13,204 nucleotides of DNA from CAYRJA01 sp964424455 (lineage in GTDB: Bacteria; Bacteroidota; Bacteroidia; Chitinophagales; UBA10324): contig CAYRJA010000094.1 of NCBI GenBank assembly GCA_964424455.1, positions 1 through 13,204 of the forward strand, read 5' to 3'. The notes below the pieces were generated by a model that was not told the origin of the DNA, made no database searches, and saw only the letters and a list, made by a program, of their open reading frames with translations. The position numbers and the translations under genes were made by a program. Position 1 is the first letter of the stretch, and each line of letters starts with the position of its first letter. This document shows, piece by piece, positions 5,041 through 12,612 of the stretch.

Positions 5041-7809
5041 ATGAAAAAGCTCCTTCTGTTTCTGTTCGGTATTATACTTCTGGTACTTGTTGCCGCTATT
5101 GCTATTCCATTTATTTACAAAGACAAGATTATTACAATGGCAAAAGAAGAAATAAATAAAACGATTAATGCAAAAGTTGATTTTGGTGATTTCGATTTAA
5201 CTATCCTCAGTTCGTTTCCCGACCTGACTTTTTCACTGAATGATTTGTCCGTTATTGGTGTGAATGAATTTGAAGGTGATACGCTGACAGCTATGAAATC
5301 TCTTGAACTAAAGCTAAACATCTGGGATGTAATAGGAGGAGGTCAAATGAAAGTGAAATCTGTTACACTGAATAAACCATTCATTAATATTCTGATACTG
5401 AAAGATGGAAAAGCTAACTATGATATTACAAAGACTGATACAACAACGGCAGTAACCGGAGAAACTTCATCCTTTAAACTTGCATTACAATCTTATTCTA
5501 TCAACGACGGCAGAATTTCTTACGATGATCGTTCTCTTGACTTTAAAATGACTTTAACAACCGTAAATCACAAAGGCAAAGGTGATTTTACTCAGGACTT
5601 ATTTACCCTTTCTACAAATACTACTGCAGAGAAGACAAATCTTTGGTACGGTGGGATTAAATATCTGAGTAAAGTTAAAGCCAAAGCCATTGCCGATTTA
5701 GATATGGATATGAAAAACTTTAAGTTCACTTTTAAAGAAAACACACTCGACTTAAATCATCTGACGATAGGACTTAACGGGTGGCTTGCCATGCCCGCAG
5801 ATGACATTGATATGGATTTGCAATGGAAGGTAAAACAAAGTGATTTCAAAAATTTTGTTTCCATGATTCCTGCTGCATATCGGGAGGAAAGCTTTAACAA
5901 CCTTAAAGCTGCCGGGAAATTAGATATGAATGGTTTTGTGAAAGGAACTTACAACGAAAAAAGCCTTCCCGGTTATGGTCTGATTCTGAATATCAGCGAT
6001 GGAATGTTTCAGTATCCTGAACTACCTTCTTCTGTGAATAATGTAAATGTGAACCTTAACATTAATAATCCTGATGGTGTAACAGACCACACCGTAATTG
6101 ATTTAAAGAAACTTCATATTGAATTAGGCAACGAACCATTCGATGCCCGGCTTCATGTTACAACACCGGTGAGTGATGCGGACATAGACGGAATGATGAA
6201 AGGAATCATCAACCTTAGCAATATAAAGAAATATATTCCGATGGAAAAGGGGACTGAGTTTAGTGGAACTTTGAAAGCAGATTTAATGATGAAGGGCAAA
6301 TATTCTTCAATAGAGAAAAACCAGTTGGATAAGTTTAATGCATCAGGAACGCTGTCTGTAACAGGCATGAATTATAAAAACGCTGACTATCCTGCAACTA
6401 AAATTGATAACCTCCAGTTGACTTTCAACCCCAAAAATGTTACACTTAATGACTTTACTGCACAAATGGGAAGCAGTGATATTAAAGCAAACGGAAGCAT
6501 TGATAATCTTATTCCTTACTACTTTAAATCTGAATTGCTCAAAGGCAGTTTTAATTTTTCTTCTAAAGTACTTGACTTGAATGAGATGATGACCGGCTCT
6601 GCCACTTCTTCATCTGCTCCGCCTGATACTTCTTCACTCAGTGTAATCACGCTTCCTGCCAATGTTGATTTCTCACTCAACACTTCAATTGGAAAAATTC
6701 TCTATGATAATTTTTCAATTGAAAATCTGAAGGGCGCTGTAACACTGAACGATGGAATACTTGATATGAAAAATCTGACTTTTAATATGCTTGACGGCAG
6801 CGTAAAAATGTCCGGCAAATATTCCACTCCCAACCCGACAAAGCCTGATTTCAGCTATAATCTTTCTCTCAATAATTTTGATATTCAACGGACAGCACAA
6901 ACATTCAACACTGTAAAAAAATTAGCTCCGGTTGCAGAAAAAACAAAAGGAAAATTCTCTTCAGATATAATTGTAACAGGACAACTAAACAATCACATGC
7001 AGCCGGTTTATCCATCTTTGAATGGTGAAGGCCGATTACAAACTCAGAGTGTTTCTGTCAGCAACTTTGAACCGCTCATAAAAGTAGCTGATGCACTGAA
7101 GATGGATGAATACAAGCAACTGCTTGTTCAGAATGTGAATGTCTCTTTCAACATTGAGAACGGAAGAGTGGTGATTAAACCGTTTGAAACCAATCTTGCA
7201 GGAGCCAATGCAAAAATTCAAGGCTCCAACGGATTAGACCAAACCATTGCTTACACTATGAATCTCGCTATTCCGAAAAATAAAATTCCTGCTGCGGCTC
7301 AAGGTGTTTTCAAAAATGCTTTTTCAAAAATCAATAATGTAGCCGGTACTAATATTCAACTGCCCGATCCGGTAAAAGTTAATTTATTAATCGGCGGTAC
7401 TGTAACAGCGCCAACGGTAAAGACGGATTTCTCTACTAACCCGAAAGCCATTACCGAGACGATTAAAGAACAGGTAAAAGAAACTGTTAAAGAGAAAGTA
7501 GAAGAAGTAAAAAAACAAGTTAGCGATGAAGCGGCTAAACTAATGGCTGAAGCACAGCAACAGGCACAGCAAATACGTGATGCGGCAAAAATGGCTGCCG
7601 ACAAGGTGAAGCAGGAAGGATATGCACAGGCAGACAACTTAGTGAAGCAGGCAACGAACCCTATTGCAAAAGTTGCTGCACAAAAGGCAGCCGACAAACT
7701 GAAGAAAGAAACAGATGCAAAAGCTCAGAAAATTATTAGTGAGGGTGACGCAAAAGCAGATGCTGTATTGAATGTAGCGAAAAAGAAGAGTGATGAGTTG
7801 CTGAAATAA
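5041..7809 (+). CDS. AsmA-family envelope protein with long charged helical C-terminal tail
   Basis: AsmA-like proteins are long beta-groove proteins anchored in the inner membrane and linked to phospholipid transport or outer-membrane homeostasis. This 922-residue protein starts with a membrane anchor (about 3-26, LLLFLFGIILLVLVAAIAIP). The classic AsmA N-terminus follows: INKTINAKVDFGDFDLTILS, then FPDLTFSLNDLSVIG and VTLNKPFINILILKDGKANY. Repetitive beta-strand sequence runs to about 800, including the C-terminal AsmA signature near 690-790 (GEGRLQTQSVSVS, IQGSNGLDQTIAYTMNLAIP). Residues 804-922 differ sharply: they are rich in Ala, Lys, Glu and Gln with almost no hydrophobic core, broken by one proline (ATNPIAKV), and should form long amphipathic helices or a coiled coil. 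The ATG at 5041 is the only sensible start. Twelve bases separate its stop from the Smr gene, so the two are probably co-transcribed. Its exact cargo is unknown. Confidence 0.85.
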   Translation: MKKLLLFLFGIILLVLVAAIAIPFIYKDKIITMAKEEINKTINAKVDFGDFDLTILSSFPDLTFSLNDLSVIGVNEFEGDTLTAMKSLELKLNIWDVIGGGQMKVKSVTLNKPFINILILKDGKANYDITKTDTTTAVTGETSSFKLALQSYSINDGRISYDDRSLDFKMTLTTVNHKGKGDFTQDLFTLSTNTTAEKTNLWYGGIKYLSKVKAKAIADLDMDMKNFKFTFKENTLDLNHLTIGLNGWLAMPADDIDMDLQWKVKQSDFKNFVSMIPAAYREESFNNLKAAGKLDMNGFVKGTYNEKSLPGYGLILNISDGMFQYPELPSSVNNVNVNLNINNPDGVTDHTVIDLKKLHIELGNEPFDARLHVTTPVSDADIDGMMKGIINLSNIKKYIPMEKGTEFSGTLKADLMMKGKYSSIEKNQLDKFNASGTLSVTGMNYKNADYPATKIDNLQLTFNPKNVTLNDFTAQMGSSDIKANGSIDNLIPYYFKSELLKGSFNFSSKVLDLNEMMTGSATSSSAPPDTSSLSVITLPANVDFSLNTSIGKILYDNFSIENLKGAVTLNDGILDMKNLTFNMLDGSVKMSGKYSTPNPTKPDFSYNLSLNNFDIQRTAQTFNTVKKLAPVAEKTKGKFSSDIIVTGQLNNHMQPVYPSLNGEGRLQTQSVSVSNFEPLIKVADALKMDEYKQLLVQNVNVSFNIENGRVVIKPFETNLAGANAKIQGSNGLDQTIAYTMNLAIPKNKIPAAAQGVFKNAFSKINNVAGTNIQLPDPVKVNLLIGGTVTAPTVKTDFSTNPKAITETIKEQVKETVKEKVEEVKKQVSDEAAKLMAEAQQQAQQIRDAAKMAADKVKQEGYAQADNLVKQATNPIAKVAAQKAADKLKKETDAKAQKIISEGDAKADAVLNVAKKKSDELLK

Positions 7810-7821
7810 TTTATCAATAGC

Positions 7822-8076
7822 ATGGCACGAATCAAAGTTGACCTCCACGATATTTACAATAACAGCAAAGCAATTGACCGTGCTTTGCAGCAGGCATTTG
7901 ACGATGCCATTGATAAAAGAATAAGGGAAGTTGAAATTATCCCGGGAAAGGGAAGCGGTCAACTTCGAAAAAAAGTGGAGCGGTTCTTACAACAGCCGCA
8001 TATTAAACCACTTTATCACCGGATTGAAAACGATAGTAAAAATTTCGGGCGACTCTTTGTGTACTTTAAATTCTAA
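7822..8076 (+). CDS. Stand-alone Smr-domain protein
   Basis: An 84-residue single-domain protein of the Smr (MutS2 C-terminal-like) family. The two family motifs are present in modified form: VDLHDIY at residues 6-12 in place of LDLHG, and IIPGKGSGQLRKKVERFL at about 39-56 in place of the HGxGxG loop. The end, NDSKNFGRLFVYFKF, is the closing strand. I recall the PGKGSGQL form as characteristic of a short Smr subfamily common in Bacteroidota, so the missing loop histidine is probably a subfamily trait rather than decay. Smr domains elsewhere act as DNA or RNA endonucleases; activity here is not established. It follows the AsmA gene by 12 bases on the same strand and converges with the response regulator, whose stop codon is 9 bases away. 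Confidence 0.85.
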   Translation: MARIKVDLHDIYNNSKAIDRALQQAFDDAIDKRIREVEIIPGKGSGQLRKKVERFLQQPHIKPLYHRIENDSKNFGRLFVYFKF

Positions 8077-8085
8077 TCAAAACCA

Positions 8086-8601
8086 CTAAAGATTCTTCGA
8101 AGCAGCTCCCGTCTTTATAAGTATAATTGCCATGATTATTATCAAAACTATAATGGCAGAGAGAATAATCGTTGCTGTTTTGTAAGCGTCCGCTCTCCGT
8201 TTTAAGGTGAGATTATAATTAATGTTTATTAAAATATTTTCAACTCGAATAAACCCACTGGGATTTTTCGCCACATAATCATACGCACCGTATTTCATGG
8301 CATCAATCAGTTCTTCCGTTTTATCTGCTGCAGAAAGCATAATGACATAAACTCCGGGGGTTACCATTTTTATCTGTTTCAGTACGCTTGTTCCTGTCAG
8401 CGCATCTTCTTTCTTACTGCCGATTGAGTAATCCAGCACTACAAATGTTGGGCTCAGATGCAGGTTCTTTACACAATCTTCTCCATTATTGAATACAATT
8501 ACTTCAAAGTCAAATTTTTTCTCAATAGATGAGCGTAGCATCTGAGTATGATTCACATCATCGTCAACTATGAATATCCGCTTTCTTTTTTTGCTTGCCA
8601 T
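8086..8601 (-). CDS. Single-domain response regulator with C-terminal membrane helix
   Basis: A 171-residue two-component receiver protein. The REC domain covers about 7-130 and has all the key residues: acidic pocket D13-D14-D15, phospho-acceptor Asp57 in VVLDYSIG, Ser90 in VIMLSAAD, and Lys112 in YVAKNP. The LDY with an inserted segment (GSKKEDALTG) before VLKQIK resembles receiver proteins seen in Bacteroidota. There is no DNA-binding or enzymatic output domain. Instead residues 143-163 (TATIILSAIIVLIIIMAIIL) form a strong transmembrane segment, preceded by basic KRRADAYK and followed by a short tail. The receiver would thus be held at the cytoplasmic face of the inner membrane. No histidine kinase is encoded nearby, so its partner is unknown. 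The ATG at 8599-8601 is preceded by GAAAG. Confidence 0.85.
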   Translation of the reverse strand: MASKKRKRIFIVDDDVNHTQMLRSSIEKKFDFEVIVFNNGEDCVKNLHLSPTFVVLDYSIGSKKEDALTGTSVLKQIKMVTPGVYVIMLSAADKTEELIDAMKYGAYDYVAKNPSGFIRVENILININYNLTLKRRADAYKTATIILSAIIVLIIIMAIILIKTGAASKNL

Positions 8602-8741
8602 AACTTTCTTTTATGAGCGTAAAACTTCCCGGCTATTGATTAAATCCAGCCGTCAGGATCATGCTTTCTGTTGTGGCGAAAATAAAAACAAGAAAATTAC
8701 TTTTCTCAACAACCTATTCTTATGAGATTTATCTTCACCCT

Positions 8742-9767
8742 GTGAAAAAGATACTTGTTACCGGCGGATGTGGATATATCGGCAGCCATACCCTTGTTGA
8801 CCTGATTGATAAAGGGTTTGATGTAATCTCAATTGATAACTTCTCAAGGTCTGATAAAAAAATGCTGGAGGGTGTACAACAGATTACGGGCAGAAGAATT
8901 AACAACTATGAAATTGACCTCTGTGATATGGAAGCATCACGAAAAGTTTTTTCTGATAATAAGGATATAACAGGTATCATTCACTTCGCTGCTTACAAAG
9001 CAGTGGGTGAATCAGTAGAACAACCTCTGCTCTATTTCAGGAATAATCTTGTATCGCTGATTAATCTGCTTGAGCTGACCAAGGAGTTCAATATTCCATA
9101 TTTTATTTTTTCTTCTTCGTGCTCGGTATATGGTAATGTTAAGCAGTTGCCCGTTGATGAGACCGTTCCTATTGCCGAACCCATTTCCCCCTATGGAAGA
9201 ACCAAGCAGATGGGTGAAAAAATTGTAGAAGATTTTTCTGCTGTAACACCCACGAAATTTATTTTACTCAGATATTTCAATCCTGTCGGCGCTCATCCTT
9301 CCGCACTGATTGGTGAACTGCCGATTGGTCAGCCCTCTAATTTATTTCCTGTAATTACTCAAACTGCCATAGGTAAACTGAAAGAAGTAGTGGTTCACGG
9401 AAACGATTATCCTACACCTGACGGCTCATGTATCCGCGATTATATTCATGTGTTGGACATTGCATCGGCACACTCGCTTGCATTGCAGGCATTGATAAAC
9501 AATAATGTGAAGAAGAATTGCGAGATATTTAATCTTGGCACAGGGAAAGGTTATTCGGTACTTGAAGTGATTAATGCTTTTGAAAAAGTATCAGGAGAAA
9601 AGCTGAACTATCGTATTGGCCCTCGTCGTTCCGGTGATGTTACAGCAGTATATGCCGATAATAAGAAAGCTGCCGAAACTCTTACCTGGAAAAATCTTCG
9701 TCCGTTAGATGATATGATTCTTACTGCATGGAACTGGGAGAAAAAGATGGCAGAAAAGAAAGGATAA
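8742..9767 (+). CDS. galE: UDP-glucose 4-epimerase
   Basis: GalE interconverts UDP-glucose and UDP-galactose with bound NAD, supplying galactose units for surface glycans or feeding galactose into glycolysis. From the GTG at 8742 the protein has 341 residues, the usual length, and begins directly with KKILVTGGCGYIGSH, the NAD-binding Rossmann turn at G8-G14. The catalytic set is present: Ser126 in SSSCSVYG and Tyr151/Lys155 in SPYGRTK, each two residues later than in E. coli GalE. LRYFNPVGAHPS and DGSCIRDYIHVLDIA are typical substrate-site segments. An ATG 81 bases upstream (8661) is in frame but adds 27 residues that match nothing in the family, and a -7-like TACTTTTC at 8698-8705 would fall inside that extension. 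A 4-epimerase acting on N-acetylated sugars (Gne/WbpP-like) is a less likely alternative. The ATPase gene begins 36 bases downstream. Confidence 0.92.
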   Translation: MKKILVTGGCGYIGSHTLVDLIDKGFDVISIDNFSRSDKKMLEGVQQITGRRINNYEIDLCDMEASRKVFSDNKDITGIIHFAAYKAVGESVEQPLLYFRNNLVSLINLLELTKEFNIPYFIFSSSCSVYGNVKQLPVDETVPIAEPISPYGRTKQMGEKIVEDFSAVTPTKFILLRYFNPVGAHPSALIGELPIGQPSNLFPVITQTAIGKLKEVVVHGNDYPTPDGSCIRDYIHVLDIASAHSLALQALINNNVKKNCEIFNLGTGKGYSVLEVINAFEKVSGEKLNYRIGPRRSGDVTAVYADNKKAAETLTWKNLRPLDDMILTAWNWEKKMAEKKG

Positions 9768-9803
9768 ATTTTTATCAGAGTCAAGCATTTCATTTTCTGT
9801 TAA

Positions 9804-12302
9804 ATGAACTACAATATTCCCAAACATCTCACCGGTCTTACAGATAAAGAAGTAGAAAATGTCCGGAATAAATGCGGGTACAATCAAATCAATAGTGTTC
9901 AAAAGGATACATGGTATCTTTTGTTGATAGATATCTTGAAAGAGCCAATGCTGCTTTTGCTAATTGCAGTAGCGGTTATCTATTTAGCAGTAGGAGATTA
10001 CTCGGAAGCTGTCTTTATGCTGGGAGCTATAGTGGCTGTATCCGGAATTTCTTTTTATCAAGACAGCAGAAGCAAAAAAGCTTTAGCAGCTTTAAAGAAG
10101 TTAAACGAATCTCTAAGTATAGTAGTCCGGAATTCAAATGTGATACAAATTCCAACATACGAGATTGCAGTAGGTGATTTGTGTATTATTGAAGAAGGAA
10201 AAATGATTAACGCGGATGGACAAATCGTACATAGCAATGATTTTTCTGTGAACGAGGCTTCTTTAACCGGTGAGAGTTTTTCTGTTTTTAAAAATCATGA
10301 AAGTGAAGATAACAAAGTGTATAGTGGAACTTTGGTAGTATCCGGCTTGGCAGTATATAAAGTTGAAGAAATAGGTTCTGAAACCCGGTTAGGGAAGATA
10401 GGTCAGTCTATTCAGAACATAAATGAAACTCAATCTCCTTTACAATTCCAGATTAGAAATTTTGTGAACTGGATGGCTGTAACAGGTATGGTTGTTTTTC
10501 TGATGGTCTGGATTTATAATTATATACAAACAAAAAATATCATAGACAGTTTACTGGCAGGTCTTACAATGGCTATGTCTATCTTACCTGAAGAAATACC
10601 TGTTGCCTTCACCACCTTTATGGCATTAGGTGCGTGGAAACTCATGAAGGAAGGAGTTATAGTCAAACGAAGCAGTATAGTAGAAACGCTGGGTAGCACG
10701 ACTGTAATCTGCACTGATAAAACAGGAACAATTACAGAGAATTCTATGCATCTGAAACTACTCTACGATTATCGTACTGGCAGAACCTATGATGAAAAAG
10801 ATTTTGAAGACAACACCCTTTCTGAATTAGTCAGTTATGCAATGTGGAGCAGCGAACCTGTGCCATTTGATCCAATGGAAAAAGCGCTTCATCAACTCTA
10901 CGAGAAAACGCAACCCAAAGACAGGCGCAAAGAATTTCAAATGCTTCATGAATACCCTTTAGACGGCAAACCTCCTATGATGACTCACTTACTTGAAAAC
11001 AAATCAGGTGAACGAATCATTGCAGCAAAGGGCGCTCCCGAAGCAATTCTTGCTGTAACTGACCTTTCAGAACAGGAAAAAGAAAAGCTTCGTTTACTCA
11101 ATAAGAATTTTGGAAAACAGGGCTACCGGATATTAGGTGTTGCGAAGAGCCGCTTCGCTGGAAATGAATTTCACGAAAAGCAACAGGATTTTAAATTTGA
11201 ATTTTTAGGATTCACTGTATTTTATGATCCGCCCAAGCAAGGTATTCGGGATGTGTTTCAGAAAATTTACAATGCAGGAATAAAAGTAAAAGTAATAACA
11301 GGAGATAATGCCGACACAACCAATGCTATCGCACAACAGGCAGGAATTATCAATAATAGTCCGGCTGTCAATGGAGAAGAAATAATGCACCGCTCCGAAA
11401 CGGAATTAAAAGTTTTATCAGAAAATGCAACACTATTTACCCGTATGTTCCCTGAAGCCAAGCTGACAATGATAAATACATTTAAGCAAAACGGAGAAGT
11501 GGTTGCCATGCTGGGTGATGGAGTAAACGATGCTCCAGCTTTGAAGGCAGCACATATAGGGGTTGCTATGGGAAGCAAAGGAACCGAGATTGCTAAAGCC
11601 GCTGCTTCATTGGTGATAACTAATGACGATTTAGGAAAACTGATTACCGGAATTGCTGCCGGAAGAAGAATTTACACTAACATCAAAAAAGCTATTCAGT
11701 ATATTATTTCCATTCATATCCCGATTATCCTTACGGTTTCATTGCCTTTATTTTTTGGTTGGGTTTATCCCTATATTTTTACTCCGGTACATGTTATCTT
11801 TTTAGAATTGATTATGGGACCCACTTGTTCTATCATCTATGAAAATGAACCGATGGAGAAAGACACTATGATACATAAACCAAGAAAGATGACAGATACT
11901 TTTCTCAACTGGAAAGAATTAGGAGTAAGTATTATTCAAGGATTGGTAATTACAATTGGTATTTTATATGCCTATCAATACGCTATAGCTAACAATGACA
12001 ATGAAGAAAAGACAAGAGCCATAGTATTTACTACTTTGATTTTTGCCAACATCCTGCTCAGTTTAGCGAATCGTTCTTTTCATTACAGTATGTTTGAGTG
12101 TTTTAAGAATAAGAACATACTTTTTCCTGTAATGGTTATAACCACTTTGGTATTATTGTTTGCAATATTATATGTTCCGGTTTTTGCTGGTTTCTTTCGC
12201 CTCACTTCGCTGAACACTCAAGAATTAGGAATGACCTTATTAATAGCATCTGCTTCGGTTCTGTGGTTCGAGATTTATAAATTAATAAAGAGAATAGGAT
12301 AG
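9804..12302 (+). CDS. P-type (P2-like) cation-transporting ATPase of the PEEIP-motif group
   Basis: An 832-residue ATP-driven cation pump of the inner membrane. It has a short cytoplasmic N-terminus (GLTDKEVENVRNKCGYNQI), TM1-TM2 at about 46-84, the actuator TGES at 155-158, TM3-TM4 at about 222-272, phosphorylation site D305 in CTDKTGTIT, nucleotide-domain KGAPEAIL, TGDN at 499-502, hinge LGDGVNDAP at 570-578, and C-terminal membrane helices from about 635. The fold is that of Ca2+-ATPase-like pumps, but TM4 reads ILPEEIPVAF instead of the PEGLP of SERCA or PacL. TM6 reads FLELIMGPTCSIIYENEP without the N-x-x-x-D ligands of SERCA. It therefore belongs with a bacterial PEEF/IP subgroup whose ion is not settled, and I do not assign calcium. 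All catalytic motifs are intact. It lies 36 bases after galE with no terminator seen, so it may be read through from there. Confidence 0.9.
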   Translation: MNYNIPKHLTGLTDKEVENVRNKCGYNQINSVQKDTWYLLLIDILKEPMLLLLIAVAVIYLAVGDYSEAVFMLGAIVAVSGISFYQDSRSKKALAALKKLNESLSIVVRNSNVIQIPTYEIAVGDLCIIEEGKMINADGQIVHSNDFSVNEASLTGESFSVFKNHESEDNKVYSGTLVVSGLAVYKVEEIGSETRLGKIGQSIQNINETQSPLQFQIRNFVNWMAVTGMVVFLMVWIYNYIQTKNIIDSLLAGLTMAMSILPEEIPVAFTTFMALGAWKLMKEGVIVKRSSIVETLGSTTVICTDKTGTITENSMHLKLLYDYRTGRTYDEKDFEDNTLSELVSYAMWSSEPVPFDPMEKALHQLYEKTQPKDRRKEFQMLHEYPLDGKPPMMTHLLENKSGERIIAAKGAPEAILAVTDLSEQEKEKLRLLNKNFGKQGYRILGVAKSRFAGNEFHEKQQDFKFEFLGFTVFYDPPKQGIRDVFQKIYNAGIKVKVITGDNADTTNAIAQQAGIINNSPAVNGEEIMHRSETELKVLSENATLFTRMFPEAKLTMINTFKQNGEVVAMLGDGVNDAPALKAAHIGVAMGSKGTEIAKAAASLVITNDDLGKLITGIAAGRRIYTNIKKAIQYIISIHIPIILTVSLPLFFGWVYPYIFTPVHVIFLELIMGPTCSIIYENEPMEKDTMIHKPRKMTDTFLNWKELGVSIIQGLVITIGILYAYQYAIANNDNEEKTRAIVFTTLIFANILLSLANRSFHYSMFECFKNKNILFPVMVITTLVLLFAILYVPVFAGFFRLTSLNTQELGMTLLIASASVLWFEIYKLIKRIG

Positions 12303-12612
12303 TAATAATTCATTCGTGGAGATTCTTCAGACTGAGACTCAGTAGAATTAAAAACTAATAGAACATGAATAAATCTTGGAACAAGAGGTACAATCAGAAG
12401 GAATATCACTAAAAGATGATTGAATTTTTAAACCTGAGCAAAATATTAAGATTGGAAAGATTGGAAACAATTCAGAATCTGTATGTTTAATTTCAAATTC
12501 AAGAGGAACAAAGTAAATTTGAATTGTATAACTGTCTGATAGTTGTAACACTAAATTTTATCTCTTTGCAAAAATCAAAAACAGGACTGCCTCAAAACCA
12601 AATTCACTTTAT
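12303..12612. other. Gene-poor 310-base spacer before recJ, possibly with a gene relic
   Basis: No convincing intact gene lies here. Apart from the dyad at 12322-12348 it holds a 9-bp tandem duplication (AGATTGGAA twice, 12449-12466) and an AT-rich inverted repeat, TTCAAATT (12492-12499) against AATTTGAA (12516-12523). An ATG at 12365 begins MNKSWNKRYNQKEYH and then stops at TAA (12410-12412). This short stretch resembles the N-terminus of small SAM-dependent methyltransferases (W-x-x-RY-x-x-x-EY-x-YG), and the following sequence has stops in all plus frames, so it may be a decayed gene start. A 67-codon minus-strand frame (12348-12551) is not recognisable. The spacer must also contain the recJ promoter, perhaps near TCTCTTTG at 12561-12568, without a convincing -33 partner. 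Confidence 0.4.
12322..12348 (+). terminator. Inverted repeat after the ATPase gene, possible terminator
   Basis: ATTCT-TCAG-ACTGAG-A-CTCAGT-AGAAT: two nested arms (6 bp and 5 bp) separated on one side by a 4-base bulge, 20 bases after the ATPase stop codon. The core ACTGAGACTCAGT is a perfect odd palindrome. What follows is TAAAAAC, not a T-run, so it is either a non-canonical transcript end or a protein-binding dyad. Confidence 0.35.

Noticed and set aside
7356..7962. Long antisense frames opposite the AsmA tail and Smr gene, rich in Ala, Ser, Cys and Phe
   Set aside because: The composition is what the reverse strand of an Ala/Lys/Glu-rich helix region gives, and they overlap clear genes on the plus strand.
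11267..11578. A 103-codon antisense frame inside the P-type ATPase
   Set aside because: It lies entirely opposite conserved catalytic motifs of the ATPase and has no family features.
12348..12551. A 67-codon minus-strand frame before recJ as a small gene
   Set aside because: No recognisable domain, signal peptide or ribosome-binding site, and the amino-acid pattern looks like translated AT-rich spacer.
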